NCBI RefSeq assembly: GCF_007827455.1
Contig: NZ_VISM01000001.1
Coordinates: 2,716,001-2,780,000 of the forward strand
Source: Lutibacter sp. Hel_I_33_5
Lineage (GTDB): Bacteria > Bacteroidota > Bacteroidia > Flavobacteriales > Flavobacteriaceae
Length of the DNA: 64,000 bases
Direction of reading: 5' to 3'
The position numbers and the translations under genes are program-made. Positions 51,916 to 61,352 of this stretch are shown here, piece by piece (the stretch's first letter is position 1; each line of letters starts with the position of its first letter). Below the pieces are notes generated by a model. The model was given only the letters and a program-made list of their open reading frames with translations. It did not search any database and was not told the DNA's origin.

Positions 51916-52677
51916 TTATTTCTGATACCAATTTCTTAAACGGACTTCAATATTTTTATTTTTAGAATTTACTAATTCTTTAAATTTAGAGGTATCGCTA
52001 ATCATTCCTTTTCCTCTATAATGATACGGATATACAATCTTTGGATTAAAATCTAACACGCCATCCGCAGCTTCATTTATGTCCATTGTGTAGGGTAAAT
52101 TCATACAAACAAATGCAATATCAATATTTTGTAACATTCTCATTTCCTGAATTGCAGCGGTATCACCAGAGATATAAAGATCAAAGTCTCTGATAGAAAC
52201 TACATACCCATTTCCTCGACCTTTTGTATGTTTTTTAGCATTTTCTGCTTCGGGACGATTATACATCGCAATAGCATTAATATAAAAGCCTAATCTGTGA
52301 ACAGCTTGATCGTTTTTTAAAACAACAGTATTTGATTTATAAGGTTCAGGTAATTTTTCTGCTACTACATTCGGAGCAATAATAATCGCTTTTTTAGGAG
52401 ATAATTCTTCAATGGTTTTTAGATTGAAATGATCTCCATGAATATCTGTGATTAAAATAATATCAGGACTTTTTAATCCAGTATAAGCAACTTTTCCACC
52501 TGTAGGATCAACATAAATAGTTTTGTTGTTGTAAGATAAAACTAAACTACCGTGTTTAATAGGTTGAATTTTAAGGCTACCATAACCAGTATTTATAATG
52601 TCTGATGGTGGTAACGTATTTTGTGAATTGGTAATACTAAAACTTAAAAAAGCTATACATGTAAAAAGTAACTTCAT
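51916..52677 (-). CDS. Exported MBL-fold metallo-hydrolase (UlaG-like)
   Basis: A 253-residue protein with a signal peptide (ending ITNSQ, about residue 19) and a metallo-beta-lactamase fold. The first metal motif reads TDIHGDHF (Asp78, His80, Asp82, His83), with Asp in place of the first His of HxHxDH; the later ligands are in YISGDTA and PYHYRGKG. UlaG-like proteins of this type act on lactones or phosphoesters; the substrate here is unknown. An AT-rich hairpin (52681-52720) sits 3 bases before the start codon. It lies downstream of the GH31 gene. Confidence 0.85.
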   Translation of the reverse strand: MKLLFTCIAFLSFSITNSQNTLPPSDIINTGYGSLKIQPIKHGSLVLSYNNKTIYVDPTGGKVAYTGLKSPDIILITDIHGDHFNLKTIEELSPKKAIIIAPNVVAEKLPEPYKSNTVVLKNDQAVHRLGFYINAIAMYNRPEAENAKKHTKGRGNGYVVSIRDFDLYISGDTAAIQEMRMLQNIDIAFVCMNLPYTMDINEAADGVLDFNPKIVYPYHYRGKGMISDTSKFKELVNSKNKNIEVRLRNWYQK

Positions 52678-52680
52678 AAT

Positions 52681-52720
52681 GGAATAAAATTTATAATAGT
52701 AATATTACAAATTTTATTCC
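52681..52720 (-). other. Hairpin between GH31 and MBL genes
   Basis: GGAATAAAATTT (52681-52692) and AAATTTTATTCC (52709-52720) are perfect inverted repeats with a 16-base loop, 3 bases before the MBL start codon. It might be the GH31 terminator or a leader structure. Confidence 0.55.
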
Positions 52721-52730
52721 AAAAAGTATT

Positions 52731-55136
52731 TTATTGACCAAATAAATGCAATTCAGTAAATTCTTTATCTATTGTGATGGTTTGATGTCCGTTAACCTTT
52801 AAATTATCTAAACTAATAGCAACATTATCTATTTGAACAGATGTAATTGTAAACGGTAAACTATGTAATACAATTTTGAATTTAGAATACTCTGCATCAA
52901 ATTTACCTTGTTTATGTTGCTGTAAGATAAACTCGTTTGCTTTTCCAGTTACTTTAAAAGTACGTAAACTATAACGTCCTTTTTTATAATCGTATCCATC
53001 ATGTGCATCATCATATAATTGAGAACGTTCTTTACCATCTTTATAATAAACATCTAAAGTAATTTCGTCAAATTTCTTTTCGCCAACATATTGTTGAACA
53101 GGATATTTAGGAATAACAGCACCTTCTTTAATAAATATAGGCATACTATCTAAATCTGCATCTACCCAAATTTCTTTTCTTCCTTCTACAACTTCATCCG
53201 TCCAGAAATTAAACCATTTTCCTCGAGGAATATACATTCTTCTTCCTTTAGCATTTGGCTCTTGAATTGGGCAAACTAAAATTTTATCACCATATACAAA
53301 TTCATCACTTCTATAATGTGTTGCTGTATCTTCTTGATCAAATAAAACCAGAGATTTTAAAATTGGTGTACCGTTATTAATATGATTCCAAAAAGCAGTA
53401 TATAAATATGGTAAAAGCTGATATCTTAACTCGACAAACTTTCTAACAATATCTGTAATTTCATCTCCAAAAACCCAAGGTTCTTGATCTCCATGATCTC
53501 CAGAAGAATGAACTCTACAAAACGCGTGAAAGATTCCTAATTGAATCCATCTTGCAAATAATTCTCCTTGTGGTTGTTCTGCAAATCCTCCAATATCAGA
53601 TCCTGCAAAAGAGAAACCAGACATTGCCATTCTTTGCGCTTGATTGTTGGCAATTGCTAAATGTTCCCAAGTTGCAACATTATCGCCCATCCAAGTTGAT
53701 GTATAACGTTGTGTACCAGAATAAGCAGCTCTAGTTATTACAAAAGGACGTTTTGGATATGCGTATTTTTTTAAACCATGATAGGTTGCACGCGCCATTT
53801 GCATTCCATAAACATTGTGTGCTTTTCTATGAGAACATCGGTTTCCATCATAATCATGACGTACATCATTTGGAAAAGATTTGTTAGGAACGTCCATTAC
53901 AGCTGGCTCATTCATATCATTCCAAACACCTTTTACACCAATATCTTCAATGAGTTCTTTAAATAAACCAGACCACCATTCTCTAACTTCTGGTTTGGTG
54001 TAATCAGGAAAATAACATTCTCCAGGCCAAACTTTCCCTTTCATATAAGGACCATCTGCACGTTTACAGAAATAATCTTTATCCAATGCTTCTTTAAAAA
54101 CATCGTATTCTAAATCTATTTTGATTCCTGGATCTATAATAACAACGGTTTTAAAGCCATCATCTTCTAATTCTTTTACCATCCTTTTAGGATCTGGAAA
54201 GTAGTTTTTATCCCAAGTAAAACATCTAAAACCATCCATATAATCGATGTCTAAATAAATTGCATCACATGGTATTTTTAAATCTCTAAAGGTTTTAGTT
54301 ATTTCTTTTACATTACTTTCTGGATAATAGCTCCATTTACATTGATGAAATCCTAATGCCCATAAAGGAGGCATTGCATGTGGTTTACCTGTTAAGTCTG
54401 TATAATTTGCAACAACATCACCCATTTCTGGGCCATAGATAAAATAGTAATTCATTTCACCACCTTGTGCCCAAAAACTAGTTATATTTCTTCTTTCTTG
54501 TGCAAAATCGAAAAAAGTTTTAAAGGTGTTATCAAAGAAAATACCATAGGCTTTATTATTATGAATTGAGGTGTAAAAAGGAATTGCTTTATAAATAGGA
54601 TCTGTGTCTTTACCAAAAGCATAAGAATCTGTAACCCAATTCTGGAAACGTTTTCCTTTTAAGTTTACATCAACAGGTTTATCACCTAAACCATAAAAGC
54701 TTTCAGATTTCTGACAAATCTTACTCATTTTTACGATATCGCCACCATATTCATAACTTTCTTCCCAGTGAAAACCAATTTCATCTTGGTTGATGAGTTT
54801 TAAATCTTTTGCATCGTAAATACTAACTTGTAAACTGTCTTTTTCTACTTTACAGATCAATTTTGATGTTGTGATGATATAATGAGTTTCGTCTTCAGAA
54901 ACTTCTAAATGATTATATCCTCTACTAGCATATTTTGTAATTCCGTAAGAAAAATCATTTTCAAATTTTCCAGTGGTAGAATATCTAAAACGCAAAACAC
55001 TATCTCTAACAACAGTAAGTTGTAAAACAACGCCGTTTTTTGTTGTGAAATGAAGGGTATCTACATCTTTTTTGTAGTTTGTTATATTGGATGGAAATAA
55101 ATTTCCTTTTTGCTCAAGTTCTGTATTAACAATCAT
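52731..55136 (-). CDS. Glycoside hydrolase family 31 alpha-glucosidase
   Basis: An 801-residue GH31 enzyme that removes alpha-linked glucose from non-reducing ends. Seen: the N-terminal GH31 galactose-mutarotase-like domain, YGLGDKP, LGFHQCKWSYY, IYLDIDYMDGFRCFTWD, the nucleophile in GVWNDMNEPAVM (about residue 405), TRAAYSGTQRYTSTWMGDNV with the acid/base Asp, and GGFAEQPQGELFARWIQLG. There is no signal peptide, so it probably acts in the cytoplasm on glycogen-derived maltooligosaccharides. It is the last gene of the glgA-glgC-glgB series in the same direction, 102 bases after glgB. Confidence 0.95.
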   Translation of the reverse strand: MIVNTELEQKGNLFPSNITNYKKDVDTLHFTTKNGVVLQLTVVRDSVLRFRYSTTGKFENDFSYGITKYASRGYNHLEVSEDETHYIITTSKLICKVEKDSLQVSIYDAKDLKLINQDEIGFHWEESYEYGGDIVKMSKICQKSESFYGLGDKPVDVNLKGKRFQNWVTDSYAFGKDTDPIYKAIPFYTSIHNNKAYGIFFDNTFKTFFDFAQERRNITSFWAQGGEMNYYFIYGPEMGDVVANYTDLTGKPHAMPPLWALGFHQCKWSYYPESNVKEITKTFRDLKIPCDAIYLDIDYMDGFRCFTWDKNYFPDPKRMVKELEDDGFKTVVIIDPGIKIDLEYDVFKEALDKDYFCKRADGPYMKGKVWPGECYFPDYTKPEVREWWSGLFKELIEDIGVKGVWNDMNEPAVMDVPNKSFPNDVRHDYDGNRCSHRKAHNVYGMQMARATYHGLKKYAYPKRPFVITRAAYSGTQRYTSTWMGDNVATWEHLAIANNQAQRMAMSGFSFAGSDIGGFAEQPQGELFARWIQLGIFHAFCRVHSSGDHGDQEPWVFGDEITDIVRKFVELRYQLLPYLYTAFWNHINNGTPILKSLVLFDQEDTATHYRSDEFVYGDKILVCPIQEPNAKGRRMYIPRGKWFNFWTDEVVEGRKEIWVDADLDSMPIFIKEGAVIPKYPVQQYVGEKKFDEITLDVYYKDGKERSQLYDDAHDGYDYKKGRYSLRTFKVTGKANEFILQQHKQGKFDAEYSKFKIVLHSLPFTITSVQIDNVAISLDNLKVNGHQTITIDKEFTELHLFGQ

Positions 55137-55238
55137 TATATCTTATTGATTTTAACTGATACAAAAAAACGCAAAAATCCTAGATTTTAAAAGGAATTAC
55201 AGTCTTATATCTACGATAACGTTTTAGTAATCTGTAGT

Positions 55239-57143
55239 TTAATATTTTAGTGCAATCATGGCTAATGGTGGCAGATTTAATTCAATCGAATTTTCTCTAG
55301 CATTCCACTTTTTAGCTTCTGATTTTAATTTCTTGTTTGTGTAATTTCCAGTACCATTAAATGATGCATCATCACTATTAAAAACTTCTTTCAACGTTCC
55401 AGATTTTGGCAATCCTATTCTATAATTTTCTCTAGGAATAGGAGTGAGGTTACAGATAATAATTACTGAATCTTTTTCTGTTTTTCCTTTTCTGATGTAG
55501 GAAATAACTGAATTTTCATGATCTCCATGATCTATCCATTCAAAACCTTCGTAAGAGAATTGTTTTTGATGAAAAGCTTTCTCTTTTTTGTAAAAAGTAT
55601 TTAATGCTTTTACTAAATTCTGTGCTCCTTTATGCACATCATATTCTAATAAATGCCAATCTAAACTTTGTTGAAAATTCCATTCAGCAACTTGCCCAAA
55701 TTCAGAACCTTGAAACAATAATTTTGCTCCAGGATGCGTAAACATAAAGCTATATAACAAACGTAAATTTGCAAAACGTTGCCATTCATCACCAGGCATT
55801 TTATCTAAAATAGATTTCTTTCCGTACACCACTTCATCATGAGAAAGTGGTAGCATAAAGTTTTCTGTAAAAGCGTAATTTAAACTGAATGTTAATTCGT
55901 TTTGATGGTGTTTTCTATAGATTGGTTCTTTAGCAAAATAGTCTAAGGAATCGTGCATCCAGCCCATCATCCATTTCATCCCAAAACCTAATCCATCAGA
56001 AAAAACTGGACTAGAAACTTTTGGAAAAGAAGTTGATTCTTCTGCTATAGTTTGCACATCAGGAAAGTTTTCATAGACAGCAACATTCATTTCTTTGATA
56101 AACGAAATTGCGTCTAAATTTTCTCTTCCTCCATATTGATTTGGTTCCCATTCGCCATCTTCTCTAGAATAATCTAAAAATAACATAGAGGCTACAGCAT
56201 CTACACGTAAACCATCAGCATGGTATTGATCTAACCAAAAAAGTGCATTACTAATTAAGAATGATTTTACTTCGTTTCTTCCGTAGTTAAAAATTAAACT
56301 TTTCCAATCTTGATGATATCCTTTTCTTGGATCTGGATGTTCGTATAAACTTGAACCGTCAAAATTACCCAAACCATGAGCATCTGATGGAAAATGTGAA
56401 GGAACCCAATCTAAGATAACTCCAATTCCTTTTTCGTGAAATTTATCAACTAAAAATTTAAATTCGTCTGGATAACCAAAACGTGAAGTAGGAGCGAAGT
56501 AGCCTGTTAACTGATATCCCCAACTTGGATCGTAAGGAAACTCCATAATTGGCATAAATTCTACGTGTGTAAAATTCATGTCAGCAACATAATCTACTAA
56601 TTCAGTAGCTAATTCTGTATAGCTTAAAAACCTGTTTTCTTCAATTTTTTGTTTCCAAGAACCTAAATGAACTTCATAAACAGAATATGGCGCATCTAAA
56701 GCGTTATTCTTTTTACGAGATTTCATCCACTTTTTATCTTTCCAACTGTAATTATCTTCCCAGATTATAGAAGCTGTTTTTGGTGGATGTTCGCATCTAC
56801 GAGCGTAGGGATCTGCTTTTTCGGTAACAATATCATTATTGCTACTTTTTATTTTGTATTTATAAACGTTTCCTTTTCCAATATGTGGAATAAATCCTTC
56901 CCAAATTCCACTAGAATCCCAACGTACATTTAGTTGATGCTCAGAATCGTTCCAAAAATTAAAATCTCCAATTACAGAAACTTCTTTTGCGCTTGGTGCC
57001 CAAACCGCAAAATAGGTTCCCTCAATACCTTTTACAGTAGTGATATGAGAGCCGAATTTTTCGTATAATTTATAGTGTTTTCCAGCTTTAAATAAGTGGA
57101 TATCGAATTCTGAAAATAAACTATGTGCTATAACTTTAGGCAT
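55239..57143 (-). CDS. glgB: 1,4-alpha-glucan branching enzyme
   Basis: Introduces alpha-1,6 branches in glycogen. 634 residues: CBM48 at about 35-130 (GTYFAVWAPSAKEVSVIGDF), GH13 barrel with FMPIMEFPYDPSWGYQLTGY, DGLRVDAVASMLFLDY (nucleophile Asp315), TIAEES (acid/base Glu near 368) and PLSHDEVVYGKKS, and a C-terminal all-beta domain. It lacks the extra N-terminal domain of E. coli GlgB, as is usual for Bacteroidota. It follows glgC by 30 bases. Confidence 0.97.
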   Translation of the reverse strand: MPKVIAHSLFSEFDIHLFKAGKHYKLYEKFGSHITTVKGIEGTYFAVWAPSAKEVSVIGDFNFWNDSEHQLNVRWDSSGIWEGFIPHIGKGNVYKYKIKSSNNDIVTEKADPYARRCEHPPKTASIIWEDNYSWKDKKWMKSRKKNNALDAPYSVYEVHLGSWKQKIEENRFLSYTELATELVDYVADMNFTHVEFMPIMEFPYDPSWGYQLTGYFAPTSRFGYPDEFKFLVDKFHEKGIGVILDWVPSHFPSDAHGLGNFDGSSLYEHPDPRKGYHQDWKSLIFNYGRNEVKSFLISNALFWLDQYHADGLRVDAVASMLFLDYSREDGEWEPNQYGGRENLDAISFIKEMNVAVYENFPDVQTIAEESTSFPKVSSPVFSDGLGFGMKWMMGWMHDSLDYFAKEPIYRKHHQNELTFSLNYAFTENFMLPLSHDEVVYGKKSILDKMPGDEWQRFANLRLLYSFMFTHPGAKLLFQGSEFGQVAEWNFQQSLDWHLLEYDVHKGAQNLVKALNTFYKKEKAFHQKQFSYEGFEWIDHGDHENSVISYIRKGKTEKDSVIIICNLTPIPRENYRIGLPKSGTLKEVFNSDDASFNGTGNYTNKKLKSEAKKWNARENSIELNLPPLAMIALKY

Positions 57144-57173
57144 ATATTGGATTTGGAAAATATGAAAATGTGA

Positions 57174-58439
57174 TTACTTAATAACAGTTCCTTTCGGGAT
57201 TGTGGCACCTTTTTTAATGACAACAATTCCGTCTTTTACTTGGTATGTTTCAGTTTCAATATCTTCTAAATGTTTGCCTCCATCAATTGTTACGTTATCT
57301 CCAATTCTACAGTTTTTGTCTACAATACAATTATTGATATTACAGTTATCACCTATTCCTAAAAGGTTTTCAATATTGTTGTTCTCTATATCTTCTAAAG
57401 ATTCATAGACATCAGATCCCATCATATACGTATTAGAAACTACGGTGTTTTTACCAATTCTTGAACGAACACCGATAACACTTCTTTCAATTTTGTTAGC
57501 AAGAATAATACAACCATCAGAAATTACAGCTTTATTTAAAGTAGCACCTGCTATTTTTGAAGTAGGTAAAATTCTAGCTCTTGTATAAACTCTGTTTTCA
57601 TCATATAAATTGAATTTAGGAATATCATCAGTTAAACCTAAATTAGCTTCAAAAAACGAATCTATTGTTCCAATATCAGTCCAATATCCTTCATATTGAT
57701 AACTTACTGTTTTATGATTGTGTATAGATTGCGGAATGATTTCTTTCCCAAAATCAATGGTATCAGGATTCTCCATTAACTTCACTAATAAATTTCTATT
57801 AAAAATATAGATTCCCATAGAAGCTAGGTAATTTTTGCCTTCATTTTTCATTTCGCTACTTACATCCGAAGTCCAATCTTTTAATAAACTTGCGTCTGGT
57901 TTTTCTATAAAAGAAGTAATTGTATTCTCATTATCAGTCTTTAAAATCCCAAAACCAGTTGCGTCTTTTTCGTTTACAGGATACGTTGCAATAGATATTT
58001 CAGCATTACTTTCTTTATGCTTTTTTATCATATCCTTAAAATCCATATTATACAATTGATCTCCAGATAGAATTAAAGCATATTCAAAATCATTTTGTAA
58101 AAAGTGATGCATACTTTGTCTTACAGCATCCGCAGTTCCTTGAAACCATTTATCACTTTGCATGGTTTGTTCTGCTGCTAAAACATCTACAAAAGCTTTA
58201 CTAAAAAAGCTAAAGTGATAGGTGTTTTTGATGTGTTTATTTAATGATGCAGAATTAAACTGAGTTAACACATACATTCTTTTAATATTGGAATTGATAC
58301 AGTTAGAAATTGGGATATCTACCAATCTATATTTTCCTGCAATAGGTACAGCAGGTTTAGATCTGTCTGCGGTTAAAGGGTATAATCTAGAACCTTGTCC
58401 GCCACCTAATATTATTGATAAAACATCATCACTATTCAT
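57174..58439 (-). CDS. glgC: Glucose-1-phosphate adenylyltransferase (ADP-glucose pyrophosphorylase)
   Basis: Makes ADP-glucose from glucose-1-phosphate and ATP, the controlled step of glycogen synthesis. 421 residues with the nucleotidyltransferase motif ILGGGQGSRLYPLTADRSKP (about residues 10-29), FQGTADAVRQ, the LSGDQLYNMDF metal site, FIEKPD, and a C-terminal left-handed beta-helix (about 290-421) carrying allosteric contacts. It starts 3 bases after the end of glgA, so the two are coupled. Confidence 0.97.
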   Translation of the reverse strand: MNSDDVLSIILGGGQGSRLYPLTADRSKPAVPIAGKYRLVDIPISNCINSNIKRMYVLTQFNSASLNKHIKNTYHFSFFSKAFVDVLAAEQTMQSDKWFQGTADAVRQSMHHFLQNDFEYALILSGDQLYNMDFKDMIKKHKESNAEISIATYPVNEKDATGFGILKTDNENTITSFIEKPDASLLKDWTSDVSSEMKNEGKNYLASMGIYIFNRNLLVKLMENPDTIDFGKEIIPQSIHNHKTVSYQYEGYWTDIGTIDSFFEANLGLTDDIPKFNLYDENRVYTRARILPTSKIAGATLNKAVISDGCIILANKIERSVIGVRSRIGKNTVVSNTYMMGSDVYESLEDIENNNIENLLGIGDNCNINNCIVDKNCRIGDNVTIDGGKHLEDIETETYQVKDGIVVIKKGATIPKGTVIK

Positions 58440-58442
58440 AAC

Positions 58443-59843
58443 TTAATTTTTTAAAGATTGATATAATTTTACGTATTCTTGGGCAGAATTGTTCCAAGAA
58501 TGATCTATTTCCATTATTTTTTTTGAGTTATTAGAAAACTCTTTTTTATTCTGATAAAAAGCTGTTGCTCTTGCAATAGCTTTTGTTGTTTCTTCTATAT
58601 TAACACCATTATGACGAATCCCAAATCCATCATTTTTAATATCGATAATTGTATCTTTTAATCCGCCAATAGCATTTACAATTGGCACAGTTCCGTACCG
58701 TAACGAATACATTTGATTTAATCCACAAGGTTCTACTCTAGAAGGCATCAGTAAGAAATCTCCACCAGCATAAATAATATGTGATAGTTTTTCATCATAT
58801 CCAATATGTGCATTAAAATTTGGTAACGTTAATAGAGGTTTTAAAGATTCTTCATTGGTTTTATCTCCAGAACCTAAAAGTAGGATTGAAATATCGTTTT
58901 CTGATAATGCTTTCTTGAATATTTCAGAAAATAGATCTGCACCCTTTTCATGAACTAATCGTCCTATAAATACAAAAAGTGGTTTTTTATTGTCTAAATT
59001 GTACTTTTTACAAAGCCAATCTTTGTTTGCTTTTTTACCAGAAACAATTGTCGATTTCTTATAGTTTTTTATAATGTGAGAATCAGTTTCAGGATTCCAA
59101 ACCTTCCAATCAATTCCGTTTAAAATACCAACACACTTTGCACTTTCGTGGTTTAATAAATCTTCTAAACCATTTGCTTTTTGCTTGAGTTCTTCCATAT
59201 AAGAAGGAGAAACTGTAGTTACTCTCCAAGAACATTTTATAGCTGCTGCTAGCGGATTTATATTTCCACCCCAATCTAATAAACCAACGTTATCAAAATT
59301 AAACTGTGGTATTAAATTCACTTTATTATGTGCAAACCAACCTTGATATTGTGCGTTATGTATTGTTAAAACGGTTGGTGTAAACTTTAAAGATTCATAT
59401 TTAAAACACTGTGAAACCATAAAAGGAATTAACCCAGTATGATGATCATGTGTGTGAATTATATCTGGTTTCTTTTCTAAAGTTAAAACCCAATCTAAGG
59501 TAGCAATCTGAAAAGCTAAAAATCGATCTGTATCATCTACAGAATACACATAATCCTTATATAATAAACTTGGAACATCAACACAAAATAAATCAAAACC
59601 TAAAGCATCGTCTTCTATTTTTAAAATAGTGTAATTATGATTTTGATCGCCAAGTTTTAAAGTATTATTGTATACTTTTTCGAAGTTGTTATTTTGAGTA
59701 AATGTATTGTTGTAAAATGGCATTACAACATTACTATTCGTTTTTAGTTCGTTTTGATATTTTGGTAAAGCGCCAGCAACGTCAGCTAAACCACCAACTT
59801 TTGCAATAGGGTAACATTCTGCTGTTATGTGTAGTATATTCAC
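58443..59843 (-). CDS. glgA: Glycogen synthase
   Basis: GT5 enzyme that adds glucose from ADP-glucose to glycogen. 466 residues; ADP-glucose site KVGGLADVAGALPKY (from Lys15), HTHDHHTGLIPF, YQGWFAHNKV, FIGRLVHEKGADLF and MPSRVEPCGLNQMYSLRYGT (C-terminal E-x7-E region). It is the first gene of the glgA-glgC-glgB-GH31 set; no clear promoter box was found in the 141 bases upstream. Confidence 0.96.
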   Translation of the reverse strand: MNILHITAECYPIAKVGGLADVAGALPKYQNELKTNSNVVMPFYNNTFTQNNNFEKVYNNTLKLGDQNHNYTILKIEDDALGFDLFCVDVPSLLYKDYVYSVDDTDRFLAFQIATLDWVLTLEKKPDIIHTHDHHTGLIPFMVSQCFKYESLKFTPTVLTIHNAQYQGWFAHNKVNLIPQFNFDNVGLLDWGGNINPLAAAIKCSWRVTTVSPSYMEELKQKANGLEDLLNHESAKCVGILNGIDWKVWNPETDSHIIKNYKKSTIVSGKKANKDWLCKKYNLDNKKPLFVFIGRLVHEKGADLFSEIFKKALSENDISILLLGSGDKTNEESLKPLLTLPNFNAHIGYDEKLSHIIYAGGDFLLMPSRVEPCGLNQMYSLRYGTVPIVNAIGGLKDTIIDIKNDGFGIRHNGVNIEETTKAIARATAFYQNKKEFSNNSKKIMEIDHSWNNSAQEYVKLYQSLKN

Positions 59844-59984
59844 GTTATATATTGCTATTAGAATTCTAAATTTACAAAATAAATTTACAGTAAAAGTCTA
59901 TTTTAAAATTATTAAGAGAAACAAGATATTAATATGGTTTAATTATCAAATTGTTAATTTTAACACTATAAATAATTAAGTTTG

Positions 59985-60566
59985 TTAAGCGCCACGTTGT
60001 TTGTTTATTTCGTCTTGTAGTTGTCTACGAACTTTTTGTTCTCTTTCTAAAGCTTTTTTTCTATGTTGTTCAAATTCAAACTCAACGTCGGCTAAACTGT
60101 CTTTTGCTTGCCTTGTCAATACATTACTATTATTAAACCTATAAATAAAGAAAAGTAAACCTATTAATAAAGTAAATATTAATCCCCAAACAATAATATT
60201 ATATAGCGATTTAGATAAATTTATGCCTAATATATTAACTGTGTTGTCTTTTGATATAGCGTTATCTAAATTTCCTTGAACTTGTTCTATTTCAGTTTTT
60301 AATTTATTTTTTTCTGCCGATGTAGTTAAAATTAGCTTTTCTTTTTCTTGAATAACGTTCTTTAGTTCCTTAATAGAATCTAAAACATCTGTTTTTAATT
60401 TCTGAAAACGTGTTTTTCGGATAACTTTATAGTCTTGATAAGAACTAGAGGTTCTGTAAATTGCATCAAATTGGACCTGTAATGTGTTTTGTTGATTAGT
60501 GTTTTCTTGTGCTATTATTGAACTAGTTGATAAAAGTAAAAACAATAAACGAATAAAAATTTTCAT
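59985..60566 (-). CDS. Coiled-coil membrane protein of unknown function
   Basis: A 193-residue protein with a signal peptide (ends SSIIAQ, about residue 19), an exported coiled-coil segment (about 55-105), one membrane helix (VWGLIFTLLIGLLFFIYRF, about residues 125-145) and a cytoplasmic helical basic tail (EHRKKALEREQKVRRQLQDE-like). I recall similar flavobacterial proteins next to rplT being labelled tRNA methyltransferase; nothing in this sequence supports that. It lies 84 bases after rplT behind a terminator. Confidence 0.65.
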   Translation of the reverse strand: MKIFIRLLFLLLSTSSIIAQENTNQQNTLQVQFDAIYRTSSSYQDYKVIRKTRFQKLKTDVLDSIKELKNVIQEKEKLILTTSAEKNKLKTEIEQVQGNLDNAISKDNTVNILGINLSKSLYNIIVWGLIFTLLIGLLFFIYRFNNSNVLTRQAKDSLADVEFEFEQHRKKALEREQKVRRQLQDEINKQRGA

Positions 60567-60596
60567 AGTTACGGGGTTTTGAATGCTAAAATTAAT

Positions 60597-60628
60597 AAAA
60601 AAACCCCAAACAATAAAGTTTGGGGTTC
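60597..60628 (-). terminator. Terminator of the thrS-infC-rpmI-rplT operon
   Basis: AACCCCAAAC and GTTTGGGGTT with loop of 6; on the minus strand it is followed by a T run, 22 bases after the rplT stop. Confidence 0.85.
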
Positions 60629-60649
60629 TATATAAGCAAGGTTTATAAT

Positions 60650-60994
60650 CTATTTTACTTTCTCTACAATTGCCTTAAAAGCCTCTGGGTTGTTCATCGC
60701 TAAATCTGCTAAAACCTTACGGTTTAATTCAATGTTGTTAGCTTTTACTTTCCCCATAAACTGCGAGTAAGACATTCCGTGTAAACGAGCTCCTGCGTTA
60801 ATACGCATAATCCATAAAGCACGAAAGTTTCTCTTATTATTTTTACGGTCACGGTATGCATAAAGCATTGCTTTTTCTACCGCATTTTTTGCTACTGTGT
60901 AAACGTTTTTTCTACGTCCGAAGTAACCTTTTGCTGCCTTCAAGATTTTTTTTCTTCTTTTTCTTGAGGCTACTGAATTTACTGATCTTGGCAT
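60650..60994 (-). CDS. rplT: 50S ribosomal protein L20
   Basis: 114 residues with the L20 pattern: [60 protein letters not shown] and [12 protein letters not shown]. It binds 23S rRNA early in assembly. In other bacteria L20 represses the infC-rpmI-rplT mRNA; a candidate structured element for such control is the palindrome at 61321-61352. 94 bases separate it from rpmI. Confidence 0.98.
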   Translation of the reverse strand: MPRSVNSVASRKRRKKILKAAKGYFGRRKNVYTVAKNAVEKAMLYAYRDRKNNKRNFRALWIMRINAGARLHGMSYSQFMGKVKANNIELNRKVLADLAMNNPEAFKAIVEKVK

Positions 60995-61088
60995 AATTCA
61001 AATTGTTTTTTGTAGTAGGCGATTCATTTAAGAATACTTTTATTTTTTGCCTAACTCCATGGTTAATAATTAAATTCCCTTTTTAAAC

Positions 61089-61286
61089 TTATTTTAAGTT
61101 TAATTGTTGTTTGATGTTCGCTTCATCAGACTTATGTACTAATGTAGCGTGCGTCAATTTAAGCTTACGTTTCTTAGACTTCTTTGTTAAGATATGACTC
61201 TTAAACGCGTGCTTTCTTTTAATTTTTCCAGAACCAGTTAACTTAAAACGTTTCTTGGCACTAGATTTGGTTTTCATTTTAGGCAT
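61089..61286 (-). CDS. rpmI: 50S ribosomal protein L35
   Basis: 65 residues, highly basic, starting [20 protein letters not shown] and continuing [24 protein letters not shown]; the typical length and pattern of L35. It lies between infC and rplT as in most bacteria. Confidence 0.97.
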   Translation of the reverse strand: MPKMKTKSSAKKRFKLTGSGKIKRKHAFKSHILTKKSKKRKLKLTHATLVHKSDEANIKQQLNLK

Positions 61287-61320
61287 CTCCTTCGTTTTTA
61301 TCTTGCTTATTATCTTTAAA

Positions 61321-61352
61321 TTCTCAAATTACTCTTAAGAGTAATTTGAGAA
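61321..61352. promoter_or_regulatory. 32-base perfect palindrome between infC and rpmI
   Basis: TTCTCAAATTACTCTT followed directly by its reverse complement. On the minus strand it would form a 14-bp hairpin with loop TTAA immediately after the infC stop codon. No long T run follows, so it looks more like a processing or regulatory element than a full terminator. Confidence 0.6.
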
